Below, piece after piece: positions 43,694 to 52,438 of a stretch of 64,000 nt of DNA; positions within the stretch are counted from its first letter, which is position 1, and every line of letters begins with the position of its first letter. Location: contig JAGWMG010000001.1 in the NCBI GenBank assembly GCA_028871795.1, positions 124,001 to 188,000 of the forward strand, given 5' to 3'. The notes beneath the pieces were generated by a model, which worked only from the letters and a program-made list of their open reading frames with translations, had not been told where the DNA came from and did not search any database. This DNA comes from Alphaproteobacteria bacterium. GTDB taxonomy: Bacteria > Pseudomonadota > Alphaproteobacteria > Micropepsales > Micropepsaceae. The translations under genes were made by a program, and so were the position numbers.

Positions 43694-44595
43694 TGTCGCC
43701 GACATACATCGCCCGTTCCAAGCGCGTCGCCTTCCAGGGCGAGCCGGGAGCCTATGCCCATCTGGCGGCGCGCGAAGCCTTACCGCACGCGCAAGCGGTG
43801 GCCACGCCCACGTTCGAAGGAGCATTGGAAGCGGTGCGCAAGGGCGAGAGCGATCTCGCCATCATCCCGGTGGAGAATTCGGTCTACGGGCGCATCGCCG
43901 ACGTACATTTCCTGGTGCGCTATTTCGGCCGGGCGATCAAAGGCCACGTCGCCGAAGGGCCGCGCAATCTGTTCATCCTGGGCGAGCATTTCCACCGCGT
44001 GCGCCATCAGTTGCTGGGACTGAAAGGCGCCAGGCTGTCGGGCGTGAAGACGGTCTACAGCCAGGGCCCCGCGCTCGGCCAATGCCGCAAGATCATCCGG
44101 GAGCTGGGCCTTGCCGACAAGCAATGGTCGGACACCGCCGGCGCGGCGCGCCACGTCGCCGAGCTGAACGACCCGAGCGCCTGCGCCATCGCCTCGACGC
44201 TGGCGGGGGAAACCTACGGCCTCGAGGTGCTGCGCGCCGACGTCGAGGACGAGCCCCACAACATGACGCGCTTTCTCGTCGTGGGCGGCGAGCCCGACGA
44301 TCCGCCCAACGACGGCGCGCCCGTCGTCACCACCTTCCTGTTCGCCGTGCGCAACGTGCCCGCCGCGCTCTACAAGGCGCTGGGCGGTTTCGCCACCAAC
44401 GGCGTCAACATGACCAAGCTGGAGAGCTACCAGCTCGGCGGCTCGTTCAACGCCACCGAATTCTACGCCGACATCGAAGGCCATCCCGATGCCAGGAACG
44501 TGCGCCTGGCGCTGGAGGAACTGCAGTTCTTCTCCAGCAAGGTGGTGATGCTGGGGATTTATCCGGCGCATCCCTTCCGCGCCGAGATGCCGTAA
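43693..44595 (+). CDS. pheA: prephenate dehydratase
   Basis: 300 residues. Converts prephenate to phenylpyruvate for phenylalanine synthesis. N-terminal PDT domain: VAFQGEPGAYAHLAAREALP, IPVENSVYGRIADVHFL, ASTLAGETYGLEVL and the TRFLVVG motif. The C-terminal ACT domain (about 195-280) has NMTKLESYQLGGSFNATEFY (ESxxxG type) and gives phenylalanine feedback. No chorismate mutase domain. Overlaps kdsB. The stop TAA at 44593-44595 abuts the nudC stop with no gap. Confidence 0.95.
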   Translation: MSPTYIARSKRVAFQGEPGAYAHLAAREALPHAQAVATPTFEGALEAVRKGESDLAIIPVENSVYGRIADVHFLVRYFGRAIKGHVAEGPRNLFILGEHFHRVRHQLLGLKGARLSGVKTVYSQGPALGQCRKIIRELGLADKQWSDTAGAARHVAELNDPSACAIASTLAGETYGLEVLRADVEDEPHNMTRFLVVGGEPDDPPNDGAPVVTTFLFAVRNVPAALYKALGGFATNGVNMTKLESYQLGGSFNATEFYADIEGHPDARNVRLALEELQFFSSKVVMLGIYPAHPFRAEMP

Positions 44596-45492
44596 CTACG
44601 TTTGTGACTCCGCCCACTCCCTTATCAAATGATGCGCGATGGCGAAGGACATCGGTCCGCGCCGGCCTTCGATCCCGCCCGCCAGAAGCGCGCGCGCCTT
44701 TTCGCGCGTGAACCATTCCGCGTCCGCCAATTCGTTCGGATCGAGCTTCAGTTCGCGGCTTTCGCATTGCGCGAAACAGCCGATCATCAGTTGCGAGGGA
44801 AACGGCCAGGGCTGCGAGGCATAATACGTCACCGCGCCCGCCCTCACGTTCGCTTCCTCGAACAGTTCGCGGCGCACCGTTTCCTCGATGCTTTCGCCCG
44901 GCTCCACGAAGCCGGCGAGCGCGGAAAAGAAATCCACCCATTTCCTGTTGCGGCCCAGCAGGCAAGCATCGCCGTGCGTCGCCAGCATGATGACGGCGGG
45001 ATCGACGCGGGGGAAATGCTCGCTCTGGCACGAAGGGCAGACGCGTTTGTATCCCGCCTCGGCCGAAACGGTCGGCGCGCCGCATTTGGCGCAGAAGCCG
45101 TGGCGCCGGTGCCAGTCGATCATGGCCCGGGCCTGGCCGAGGATCGCCAGATCCTTCGCGGGCAACAGCGCTGCGGCGGCGCGCAGATCGCGGAACTGGC
45201 CGAGTCCGGCCAGCGGAGCGGCCGGGTCTTCGGCGGCGGAAATGTCGAGCGCGAAACAGGCCCGCTCGCCGTCCATTCCCAGGAACACGCAAGGCGCTGC
45301 GGGCGCCGCCAGGGGCTCGACCAGCTCCGCACCCAGGAAGCCCGCCGCGGGCGCCTCCTTGCCGCCGGTCAAAAACGGCTGCAGCCGCCACACGGGCAGG
45401 ATGGCGCCGTCGCGCCGCCTCTCCGCGATCCACGCCGCATCGGCGCGCTTTTCGCTCAAGCGGTTCAGCGGATTGGCGGAAAACGCGATCAT
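44596..45492 (-). CDS. nudC: NAD(+) diphosphatase / RNA decapping Nudix enzyme
   Basis: 298 residues. A zinc ribbon (CAKCG and CPSC, about 134-155) is followed by a Nudix domain with the box GFVEPGESIEETVRRELFEEA (shown as GFVEPGESIEETV plus RRELFEEA). The NudC-only SQPWPFPSQ motif sits just after, which singles out NADH/NAD diphosphatases. It cleaves NAD(H) to NMN and AMP and can remove NAD caps from RNA. The start MIAFSANPLN lies just before the SRP RNA promoter, divergent from it. Confidence 0.95.
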   Translation of the reverse strand: MIAFSANPLNRLSEKRADAAWIAERRRDGAILPVWRLQPFLTGGKEAPAAGFLGAELVEPLAAPAAPCVFLGMDGERACFALDISAAEDPAAPLAGLGQFRDLRAAAALLPAKDLAILGQARAMIDWHRRHGFCAKCGAPTVSAEAGYKRVCPSCQSEHFPRVDPAVIMLATHGDACLLGRNRKWVDFFSALAGFVEPGESIEETVRRELFEEANVRAGAVTYYASQPWPFPSQLMIGCFAQCESRELKLDPNELADAEWFTREKARALLAGGIEGRRGPMSFAIAHHLIREWAESQT

Positions 45493-45523
45493 GGGAGCCT
45501 CGCAACGGACATCTTCGCCCTTC

Positions 45524-45554
45524 TTGCCACTTCCGCCCCCCGCCTTGCTATACT
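45524..45554 (+). promoter_or_regulatory. promoter of the SRP RNA
   Basis: A -35-like TTGCCA (45524-45529) and a -10-like TATACT (45549-45554) with a 19-base spacer. The RNA would begin about 7 bases later, near 45561. The -10 is good; the spacer is somewhat long. Confidence 0.45.
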
Positions 45555-45559
45555 GGGCG

Positions 45560-45656
45560 CGGGAGTCCGGCGGCGGACGAACCGCTCGCCAACCCGGTCA
45601 GGTCCGGAAGGAAGCAGCCGTAACGAATCCGGTTCGGGTTGTTGCCGGGCTCCCAC
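45560..45656 (+). ncRNA. ffs: signal recognition particle RNA, bacterial small type (4.5S)
   Basis: About 97 bases. The universal apical loop and internal loop core GGTCAGGTCCGGAAGGAAGC (45596-45615) is present and pairs around the GGAA tetraloop. The closing stem GGGAGTCCGGC (45561-45571) pairs with GCCGGGCTCCC (45644-45654) apart from one G-U or mismatched base. It lies directly before dnaX, the common place in Alphaproteobacteria. It partners Ffh to target membrane proteins. The ends are set from the stem and are good to a few bases. Confidence 0.95.
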
Positions 45657-45677
45657 CTCAGCGAATATTGGAAGCCG

Positions 45678-47465
45678 ATGGCGGACAGCGAAGAACCATC
45701 CTTGAGCCTCACCCCGGCGCCGTCTCCCGGCGGCGACTACAAGGTGCTGGCGCGCAAGTACCGCCCCTCCGATTTCACCGGGCTGATCGGCCAGGAGGCG
45801 CTGGTGCGCACCTTGTCCAACGCGTTCGCCACCGGGCGCATCGCCCACGCCTTCATGCTGACGGGGGTGCGCGGCGTCGGCAAGACCACCACCGCGCGCA
45901 TCATCGCCCGGGCGCTGAACTGCATCGGCCCCGACGGCAGGCGGACCGAGCCCACCATCCATCCCTGCGGCGTCTGCGAGCCCTGTAGGGCCATCGCCGA
46001 ATCTCGTTACGTCGACGTGCAGGAGATGGACGGCGCCTCCAACAACGGCGTGGAGGAGGTTCGCCAGATCATCGACAGCGTGCGTTACGCCCCGGCCAGC
46101 GCGCGCACCAAGGTCTATATCATCGACGAAGTGCACATGCTGTCGAAGCCCGCCTTCAACGCGCTGCTGAAGACGCTGGAGGAGCCGCCGGCGCATGTGA
46201 AGTTCGTCTTCGCCACCACCGAGATCCGCAAGGTGCCGGTCACCATCCTGTCGCGCTGCCAGCGCTTCGATTTGCGCCGCATCGAAACCGGCGCGCTGAT
46301 CGCCCATCTGGAAAGCATCGCGCGGCAGGAGAACGTGCAGATCGAGGCGGGGGCGCTGGCGCTGGTGGCGCGCGCCGCCGAAGGCTCGGTGCGCGACGGA
46401 CTTTCGCTGCTCGATCAGGCCATCGCCCACGGCGACGAAGCCACCATCACCGCCGACACCGTCCGCGCCATGCTGGGGTTGGCCGACCGCGGGCGCGTGC
46501 TCGACCTCTTCGAGAAGGTGATGGGCGGAGCCGTCGCCGAAGCGCTGGCCCAATTGAACGAGCTTTACGACCGCGGCGCCGATCCGCTGGCCGTGATGCA
46601 GGACCTGCTCGAAATCGTCCATTTTCTCACCCGCGTGAAAGTGGCGCCCGGCGCCGAAGGCTTCTTCGACGGCTCCTCGGGGGAGGCCAGGCGCGCCGCC
46701 GAGATGGCGGGCAAGCTCGCGGTGGGATCGCTGACGCGCGCCTGGTCGCTGCTGCTGAAGGGGTTGTTCGAGGTGCGCGACGCGGCGCGCCCGGTGGCGG
46801 CCTGCGAGATGGCGCTGATCCGGCTCGGCTACGCCGCCGATCTTCCGCCTACGGACAAACTGGTGCGCGATGTGCTGGAAAACTCCTCCAACCCTCCCCT
46901 TGAGGGAGGGTCGAGTTCGCGTAGTAGCGCGAATTCGGGGAGGGGTGGGGCTTCGAACCCCTCCCCAAAATCTTCTCTCGCTTCGCTCGACAAAATTTTG
47001 ACCCTCCCTCAAGGGGAGGGTGGAAATTTGGCCGTGGCGGCGAGCCAAGCAGCGACAGCCCCCACCCTGCGCTCCCTCGCGGACATCGCCGCTCTGGCCC
47101 AGGCCAGGGGCGCGCCGGTGCTCAAGGTGCATCTCGAAAACGACGTGCATCTGGTGAGCCTCGAAGCGGGCCGGCTGGAATTCCGCCCGAGCGCTCGCGC
47201 GCCGAAAACGCTCGCCGCCGACCTGGCGCAGCGGCTCAAGGATTGGACCGGCGCGCGCTGGCTGGTGACGCTGGCGCGCGAGGGCGGCGAACCCACCCTG
47301 GCGGAGCAGAAGAAAGCCGCCAAGGCGGCGCGCCACGAACGCGTGCTGCAGGAACCTCTGGTGCGCGCCGTGCTCGACCGCTTCCCCGGCGCGGAGATCG
47401 TCGCGGTGCGCGATGTGGCGCCCGAAGATGTCGCAGCACCCATGCCGGAAAAAGACGAAGAGTAG
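45678..47465 (+). CDS. dnaX: DNA polymerase III subunits gamma/tau
   Basis: 595 residues. The clamp-loader ATPase that loads the beta clamp and couples polymerases to the helicase. Domain I has Walker A GVRGVGKTT (63-71), four zinc cysteines (C82, C97, C100, C103), SNNGVEEVR and the SRC motif ILSRCQRF. Domain III ends near 390. An unusual insertion of about 49 residues at 402-450, encoded by a palindromic repeat, lies before the C-terminal tau part (about 455-595). The start at 45678 (MADSEEPSLS) is favoured; an ATG at 45639 would overlap the SRP RNA. recR follows after 3 bases. Confidence 0.95.
   Translation: MADSEEPSLSLTPAPSPGGDYKVLARKYRPSDFTGLIGQEALVRTLSNAFATGRIAHAFMLTGVRGVGKTTTARIIARALNCIGPDGRRTEPTIHPCGVCEPCRAIAESRYVDVQEMDGASNNGVEEVRQIIDSVRYAPASARTKVYIIDEVHMLSKPAFNALLKTLEEPPAHVKFVFATTEIRKVPVTILSRCQRFDLRRIETGALIAHLESIARQENVQIEAGALALVARAAEGSVRDGLSLLDQAIAHGDEATITADTVRAMLGLADRGRVLDLFEKVMGGAVAEALAQLNELYDRGADPLAVMQDLLEIVHFLTRVKVAPGAEGFFDGSSGEARRAAEMAGKLAVGSLTRAWSLLLKGLFEVRDAARPVAACEMALIRLGYAADLPPTDKLVRDVLENSSNPPLEGGSSSRSSANSGRGGASNPSPKSSLASLDKILTLPQGEGGNLAVAASQAATAPTLRSLADIAALAQARGAPVLKVHLENDVHLVSLEAGRLEFRPSARAPKTLAADLAQRLKDWTGARWLVTLAREGGEPTLAEQKKAAKAARHERVLQEPLVRAVLDRFPGAEIVAVRDVAPEDVAAPMPEKDEE
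46884..47027. repeat. in-frame palindromic repeat element inside dnaX
   Basis: The outer arms are a perfect 22-bp inverted repeat (46891-46912 with 47000-47021); each arm itself is nearly self-complementary (CCCTCCC-CTTGA-GGGAGGG). Between them lie a second perfect inverted repeat, GGGGAGGGGT (46937-46946) with ACCCCTCCCC (46957-46966), and an imperfect one (GAGTTCGCG with CGCGAATTC, 46913-46936). It looks like a mobile palindromic element of the kind scattered in alphaproteobacterial genomes. It keeps the dnaX frame and adds a Ser/Gly/Pro-rich stretch at the hinge between domain III and the tau tail. No second copy was noticed in this window. Confidence 0.85.
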
Positions 47466-47468
47466 CGC

Positions 47469-48062
47469 GTGTCCTCCATCGGTCCCGAGATCGAACGCCT
47501 GATCCAGTTGCTGGCGAAGCTGCCGGGCCTGGGCCCGCGCTCGGCGCGCCGCGCCGCGCTGGCCTTGCTCAAGAAGCGCGAGGCGCTGCTGGAGCCGTTG
47601 GCGTCGGCGCTCGGCGAAGCGGCCGCCGCGATCAAGACCTGCGCGGTTTGCGGCAACCTCGACACCGCCTCGCCTTGCGCGCTGTGCCGCGATCCGCGCC
47701 GCGACGCGCGGCTGCTGTGCGTCGTGGAAGACGTGGCGGATCTGTGGGCGCTGGAACGCGCCGCCGTCTTCCGCGGGCGCTATCATGTGCTCGGCGGGGC
47801 GCTGTCGGCGCTCGACGGCATCACGCCGGAACGGCTCAACGTCGCGGCGCTGCTGGCGCGCGCCAGGGACGTCGACGAGGTCATCCTGGCGGTGAACGCG
47901 ACGGTAGAAGGGCAGACCACCGCCCATTACCTGATGGATGCGCTGGCCGCCTGCGGGGTGAAGGTGACGCGGCTGGCGCATGGCGTGCCGGTGGGGGGCG
48001 AACTCGACTACCTCGACGAAGGCACGCTGTCGGCCGCCTTCAAGGCGCGCCGGGCGCCGTAG
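47469..48062 (+). CDS. recR: recombination mediator RecR
   Basis: 197 residues. Works with RecO and RecF to load RecA at gaps. Helix-hairpin-helix near the start ([18 protein letters not shown]), zinc cysteines [16 protein letters not shown] (about 57-72), and a Toprim domain starting [15 protein letters not shown] and ending [23 protein letters not shown] start at 47469, 3 bases after dnaX. The ybaB/ebfC gene usual between dnaX and recR is missing here. Confidence 0.96.
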   Translation: MSSIGPEIERLIQLLAKLPGLGPRSARRAALALLKKREALLEPLASALGEAAAAIKTCAVCGNLDTASPCALCRDPRRDARLLCVVEDVADLWALERAAVFRGRYHVLGGALSALDGITPERLNVAALLARARDVDEVILAVNATVEGQTTAHYLMDALAACGVKVTRLAHGVPVGGELDYLDEGTLSAAFKARRAP

Positions 48063-48094
48063 GCCGGACACGCCTTGTCGGGCGCACCATTACG

Positions 48095-48445
48095 TCAGTG
48101 GCATTCGAATCCGGTCTTGTCCGGGCGCACGAAGCAGGTGCGGCCCGCCTCCGACTGGAAGTACACGAAGGCGTTGTAGCCGTCCGGCATCGCGTAATAG
48201 CAGATCAGCGTGTTGGACTCGGCGCGCGGCGGATTCTTGGCGTCGAGCGACAGCGCCACCGGCGCGTTGTTGGTGGTCCAGCCCGGCGCCATCGCGGCGG
48301 GACGCAGGACGACGGAGACGTGCGTCGGGCAAGGCACGTTCTGCACGCGCACCGGCGGCCTCGGCGGCGCGAGGTCCGCAGCCGCTGGGATGCAGCCGAG
48401 CGTCAGCGCCAAGGCCGCGCCGGCGGCCGTCAGTTGAGTTTTCAC
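48095..48445 (-). CDS. small secreted protein of unknown function
   Basis: 116 residues with a signal peptide (MKTQLTAAGAALALTLGCIP, then AAADLAPP). The mature part has four or more cysteines (VPCPTHV, NTLICYYAMP, RTCFVRP, GFECH), so two disulfides are possible. Family not recognised. It converges on recR with a 32-base gap. About 237 bases to the next plus-strand gene show no other gene and should hold two divergent promoters. Confidence 0.6.
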   Translation of the reverse strand: MKTQLTAAGAALALTLGCIPAAADLAPPRPPVRVQNVPCPTHVSVVLRPAAMAPGWTTNNAPVALSLDAKNPPRAESNTLICYYAMPDGYNAFVYFQSEAGRTCFVRPDKTGFECH

Positions 48446-48682
48446 GGAAGTCCTCCCTGTTGTTCACGCGCTGGCTCAGACGACGCGAGCCCCAGGTCTT
48501 CAATTTATCATGGCCGCCGTTCGGCCAGAAGCGGCCTTTGCCAAATCGGGTTTCGCTTATCCCCGGCGGCGCCGTGCGGATTGCCATGCGCGCACAAGGG
48601 CTTCGCGGAAAAGACGGAACCTTATCCCGGGTGGCGGAATCGCGTTTATCTTATCGGGCTTGTATCGACGGAGGTATGAGCC

Positions 48683-49003
48683 ATGACACCTGAAAATTCC
48701 GCGCCACAGCCCGCCGCTCTGGTCACGCTGGAGGCGGAGCTTGCCGTCATTCTGCAAGCGGTCAACGACTGTTTCGACGTCACGCACAAGATCAATTTCG
48801 AGCGCGACGAGTACGGCCACCGCCGCCAGCGCGAAATCAGCAACGCGGTCTCGCTGCTCAAGGTCAGCACCGAGCTGGGCATCACCATCGCCAAGATCAA
48901 GGGCGAATTCAATCACAACATCAACGTCCTGCACGGCGAGATGGGGCTGGCGCGCCAAGCGGCCAAACCGAAAGCGAAGGGGGATACCCCCCGGGAAAGT
49001 TGA
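48683..49003 (+). CDS. small soluble protein of unknown function
   Basis: 106 residues, charged and probably helical. The region SNAVSLLKVSTELGITIAKI (about 52-71) and VTHKINFERDEYGHRRQRE (about 33-51) are the clearest features. No domain recognised. A strong GGAGG site lies 9 bases before the ATG. It is followed 7 bases later by a frame with an RRGAPNGNGNRLKHGLY motif, which may have been its partner. Such pairs occur in phage-like neighbourhoods, but no phage genes are near. Confidence 0.6.
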   Translation: MTPENSAPQPAALVTLEAELAVILQAVNDCFDVTHKINFERDEYGHRRQREISNAVSLLKVSTELGITIAKIKGEFNHNINVLHGEMGLARQAAKPKAKGDTPRES

Positions 49004-49010
49004 GGTTCAA

Positions 49011-49178
49011 TTGGGCAAGCGGACCGGCAGACGGCGCGGCGCGCCAAACGGCAACGGCAACCGGCTGAAGCACGGGCTGTATTCCAGGGCTTATGCGGCG
49101 CGGCGCCGGGAGGTGCGCGCGCGCGTATCCTCGGCCCGCTTCGCCATCGCCCAGGCGTTGGCGTGGACGGCGTGCGAG
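49011..49178 (+). pseudogene. possible remnant of a small HGLY-motif protein
   Basis: A frame opening with TTG, preceded by GAGG at a good distance and 7 bases after the stop of the gene before it. It encodes KRTGRRRGAPNGNGNRLKHG and then LYSRAYAARRRE, the RRGAPxGNxNxxKHGLY motif seen in small basic proteins of phage/terminase-like type. The frame then runs 329 bases into rmuC on the opposite strand (stop at 49508), where its codons look like shadow sequence. I therefore treat it as truncated or frameshifted. If it ends near 49180 its size would be about 55 residues. Confidence 0.3.
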
Positions 49179-49179
49179 G

Positions 49180-50196
49180 TCACGAAGGCGAGGGAAGAAT
49201 CGGCTTCTCCGCCTCTTCCGCGGACAGCTCCACCGCTTCGATGCGGCCCGCCCGCGCCGCGACGCGCCCCATCGGCTTTTCGATCTCGCCGATGTCCTTC
49301 GCCGTGCGCTCGAAATGCGTGCGCAGATCGCCGACGCGCTCGGCCAGCAGCTTCACGTCCTTCAGGAGCAGGCCCACCTCCTTCTGGATTTCGTGCGCCT
49401 GCTCGCGCATCTTGGCGTCGCGCATCAGGGTGCGGATGGTGTTCACCGCCAGCCACAGGATATGCGGCGACACGATCGCCACCTGGGCGCGGCGGGCGCG
49501 CACCATGACGTCGGGAAAGGCGGCGTGCAGCTCGGCATAGATCGATTCCGAGGGCACGAACATCAGGGCGGGGGTCTGCACCTCGCCGGGAACCAGGTAT
49601 TTCTTGGCGATGTCGGCGATGTGCTTTTGTACATCGCCGCGCAATTGCGCCGCCGCCGGCTTGCGCTCCGCCTCGCTGGCTCCCGCCTTCAGCGCCTCGA
49701 AGGCTTCCAGCGGGAACTTGGCGTCGATGACGATGGCGGCGGCCATGCCGGGAATGCGGATCGTGCAATCGGGTCTGGTGCCGTTGGAGAGCATCGCCTG
49801 GAAGTCGTAGAGATCGGGCGGCAGCTGGTCGCGCACGATGTCTTCCATGCGCTCCTGGCCCCAGGCTCCGCGCGCCTGCTTGTCGGAGAGGATGTCCTGC
49901 AGCGAGACGACGCGATCGGACAGCGCGGTGATGTTCTTCTGCGCCTGGTCGATGACGCTGAGCCGCTCCTGGATTCCGCCGAGCGTCTCCGCCGTTTTGG
50001 TGGCGGAATTGGTCAGGCTGTCGCCGACCTGCTTGTTCAGCGCCTCGACGCGGGCGTTCAATGTTTCGACCGCCTGCAGCAGCCGCCCGGCCGCTTCGCC
50101 GTCGCGTGCCTCCCGCGGCTGGCGCAGCAACGCGAAGGCCACGATCGCCGCGGCGGCGAGCAAAGCGGCGGCCAAGCTGATGAAGGCGGCGTCCAT
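49180..50196 (-). CDS. rmuC: RmuC-family DNA recombination protein
   Basis: 338 residues. An N-terminal membrane helix (about 5-25) precedes a coiled coil (about 35-100, LNARVEALNKQVGDSLTNSA) and the RmuC nuclease-like core (about 105-290) with GAWGQERMEDIVRDQLPPDL, IVIDAKFPLEAFEAL and SPHILWLAVNTIR. It limits DNA inversions and is predicted to be an endonuclease-fold protein. A longer frame to 50721 has no family match upstream, so the start is at 50196. Divergent from def by 78 bases. Confidence 0.93.
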   Translation of the reverse strand: MDAAFISLAAALLAAAAIVAFALLRQPREARDGEAAGRLLQAVETLNARVEALNKQVGDSLTNSATKTAETLGGIQERLSVIDQAQKNITALSDRVVSLQDILSDKQARGAWGQERMEDIVRDQLPPDLYDFQAMLSNGTRPDCTIRIPGMAAAIVIDAKFPLEAFEALKAGASEAERKPAAAQLRGDVQKHIADIAKKYLVPGEVQTPALMFVPSESIYAELHAAFPDVMVRARRAQVAIVSPHILWLAVNTIRTLMRDAKMREQAHEIQKEVGLLLKDVKLLAERVGDLRTHFERTAKDIGEIEKPMGRVAARAGRIEAVELSAEEAEKPILPSPS

Positions 50197-50274
50197 GGGC
50201 GAATCTCTGCGCTTCGGCGGCCATCCTACGCGCAAAATCTTGACCGCAAACCGTCCCCAGCCTATCTCACGGCC

Positions 50275-50790
50275 ATGAGCCTTCGCCCCATCCTGATCGC
50301 GCCCGACCCCCGCCTGAAGGCGGTGGCGCGCGACGTCGCCAAGGTGGACGGCGAAATCCGCACCCTGATCGCGGACATGCTCGAGACCATGTACGAGGCC
50401 GACGGCATCGGGCTGGCGGCGGTGCAGATCGGCGTCGCCAAGCGCGTCATCGTCATGGATATCGACCAGAAGGAGGGCAAGCGCAATGCGCGCGTCTTCG
50501 TCAATCCGAAGCTGTTGTGGGCGTCGGAGGAACTGGCGAGCTTCGAGGAGGGCTGCCTGTCGGTGCCCGAAATCTGGGAAGACGTCGAACGCCCCGCCCG
50601 CATCCGCGCCGAATATCTCGACCGCGACGGTCTCAAGCAGACGCTGGAGGCCGACGGGCTTCTTGCCGACTGTCTGCAGCATGAGATGGACCATCTGAAC
50701 GGCGTGCTCTTCATCGACCATTTGTCCCGCCTCAAGCGCTCCATGGCGCTGCGCAAACTGGCCAAGGCGAAGAAGAAGGAGACGGTGTGA
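50275..50790 (+). CDS. def: peptide deformylase
   Basis: 171 residues. Removes the N-formyl group from new proteins, metal-dependent. The three motifs are complete: [10 protein letters not shown] (about 46-55), EGCLSVPE (about 93-100) with the metal cysteine, and QHEMDHLNG (about 136-144) with two metal histidines and the catalytic glutamate. C-terminus [11 protein letters not shown] is basic. Its stop overlaps the fmt start as GTGA. Confidence 0.97.
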   Translation: MSLRPILIAPDPRLKAVARDVAKVDGEIRTLIADMLETMYEADGIGLAAVQIGVAKRVIVMDIDQKEGKRNARVFVNPKLLWASEELASFEEGCLSVPEIWEDVERPARIRAEYLDRDGLKQTLEADGLLADCLQHEMDHLNGVLFIDHLSRLKRSMALRKLAKAKKKETV

Positions 50791-51701
50791 CGCTGCGGCT
50801 CGCCTTCATGGGCACGCCGGAATTCGCCGTGCCTTTGCTGGCCGAACTGACCGCCGGCCACGACATCGCCGCCGTCTACAGCCAGCCGGCGCGGCCCCAG
50901 GGGCGCGGCTACGCCGAAGAGCCGTCGCCGGTGGCCAAATTCGCCATCGCCCACGAGCTGCTTCTGCGCACGCCGGCGACGCTGAAGACCGAAGCCGGCC
51001 AAGCGGCGTTCGCGGCGCTCGGCGTCGATGCGGCGGTGGTGGCGGCTTACGGACTGATGCTGCCCAAACCGATCCTCGAGGCGCCCAGGCTCGGCTGCTT
51101 CAATCTGCACGCGTCGCTGCTGCCGCGCTGGCGCGGAGCGGCGCCGATCCAGCGCGCCGTCATGGCGGGCGATGCGGAAACCGGCGTCACAGTCATGCAT
51201 ATGGACACCGGCTTGGACACCGGCGCGGTGCTGATGGAGGAGCGCCTGCCCGTCGGCCGGCGCACCGGCGGCGAACTCACGAACGAGCTGGCGCGGTTCG
51301 GCGCCTCGCTGATGGTCCGCGCGCTGGCGGCGCTCGAACGCGGCAACATCGCCGAACATCCGCAATCCGAAGACGGCGTGAGCTATGCGAAGAAGATTCT
51401 CAAGCAGGAAACCCGCATCGATTGGGCGAAAGGCGCGCGCGACATCGACGGCCTGATCCGCGCCCTGTCGCCCGCGCCCGGCGCCTGGACGCAAGCCAAC
51501 GGCGAACGGCTGAAGATTCTCTATGCAGAGCCGGTGGCGGGCTCGGGCGCGCCTGGCGAGTTGCTCGACGACAACCTCACCGTTGCTTGCGGCTGCGGTG
51601 CGCTTCGCCTGGTTCGCCTGCAGCGCGCCGGACGCGGCGTCATGGCGGCCTGCGAATTGCTGCGCGGATTTTCGCTGCCGCGCGGTTTGCGGCTGGTTTG
51701 A
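50787..51701 (+). CDS. fmt: methionyl-tRNA formyltransferase
   Basis: 304 residues. Formylates initiator Met-tRNA using 10-formyl-tetrahydrofolate. Motifs: [37 protein letters not shown] (catalytic His-x-Ser region), [18 protein letters not shown]. The C-terminal domain starts near 205. The start is GTG in GTGACGCTGCGG, overlapping def. Its stop overlaps truA as TGATG. A def-fmt-truA order is common. Confidence 0.97.
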   Translation: MTLRLAFMGTPEFAVPLLAELTAGHDIAAVYSQPARPQGRGYAEEPSPVAKFAIAHELLLRTPATLKTEAGQAAFAALGVDAAVVAAYGLMLPKPILEAPRLGCFNLHASLLPRWRGAAPIQRAVMAGDAETGVTVMHMDTGLDTGAVLMEERLPVGRRTGGELTNELARFGASLMVRALAALERGNIAEHPQSEDGVSYAKKILKQETRIDWAKGARDIDGLIRALSPAPGAWTQANGERLKILYAEPVAGSGAPGELLDDNLTVACGCGALRLVRLQRAGRGVMAACELLRGFSLPRGLRLV

Positions 51702-52438
51702 TGGTGCGCTACCGCCTCACCATCGAATACGACGGCTCCCCGTTCGTCGGCTGGCAGCGCCAGGACAACGGCCCCTCGGTGCAAGGCGCCTTGGAAGATG
51801 CGATCTTCAAGCTGTGCGGCGAAAGGGTCACGGTCACCGGCGCGGGGCGCACCGATGCCGGCGTGCATGCCTTCGGCCAGGCGGCGCATTTCGATCTGGA
51901 AAAAGAATTCACGCCCGACAAGATCCGCGATGCGCTCAACCACTTCGTGCGCCCCTTGCCCATCGCCGTTCTGGCGGCGGCGATTGCCGCGCCCGATTTC
52001 CACGCCCGCTTTTCGGCTATCGCGCGCCATTATCTCTATCGCATCCTCATCCGCCGCTCCCCGCCCGCCCTCGACAAGGGCCGTGTGTGGCATGTGGCCC
52101 ACGAACTCGACGCCGAAGCGATGCATGTCGCCGCGCAGTCCCTCGTCGGCCAACACGACTTCACCACCTTCCGTTCGTCGGAATGCCAGGCGAAATCGCC
52201 GCTCAAGACGCTCGACAAACTCGCGGTGCGCCGCGCCGCGGGCGAAATCGAGATCGCGGCCTCGGCGCGCTCCTTCCTGCACAACCAGGTGCGCTCGATG
52301 GTGGGTACGCTGAAGCTGGTGGGCGAGGGCAAATGGCATCCGCGCCAAGTGGGCGACGCGCTCGCCGCCAAGGACCGCAGCCGCTGCGGCCCGGTGGCGC
52401 CGCCCGGCGGGCTTTATCTGGTGCGGGTGGATTATTGA
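51701..52438 (+). CDS. truA: tRNA pseudouridine synthase A
   Basis: 245 residues. Makes pseudouridine at positions 38-40 of the tRNA anticodon arm. The catalytic aspartate is in [16 protein letters not shown] (about 45-60). Other family blocks: [18 protein letters not shown] and [18 protein letters not shown], with [20 protein letters not shown] near the end. Its last codons overlap the end of murI on the other strand by 7 bases. Confidence 0.97.
   Translation: MVRYRLTIEYDGSPFVGWQRQDNGPSVQGALEDAIFKLCGERVTVTGAGRTDAGVHAFGQAAHFDLEKEFTPDKIRDALNHFVRPLPIAVLAAAIAAPDFHARFSAIARHYLYRILIRRSPPALDKGRVWHVAHELDAEAMHVAAQSLVGQHDFTTFRSSECQAKSPLKTLDKLAVRRAAGEIEIAASARSFLHNQVRSMVGTLKLVGEGKWHPRQVGDALAAKDRSRCGPVAPPGGLYLVRVDY

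Noticed and set aside
45601..45640. A tRNA-like GGTTCGGGTT stretch
   Set aside because: It is part of the SRP RNA stem; no cloverleaf forms and the core GGAAGGAAGC loop is that of SRP RNA.
46884..47027. A CRISPR array or transposon end in the dnaX palindromes
   Set aside because: There are only inverted arms, no regular direct repeats with spacers, no transposase and no target duplication that I can see.
45489..48071. An 860-codon minus-strand frame across dnaX and recR
   Set aside because: It covers the SRP RNA, dnaX and recR antisense; both genes are certain by motif.
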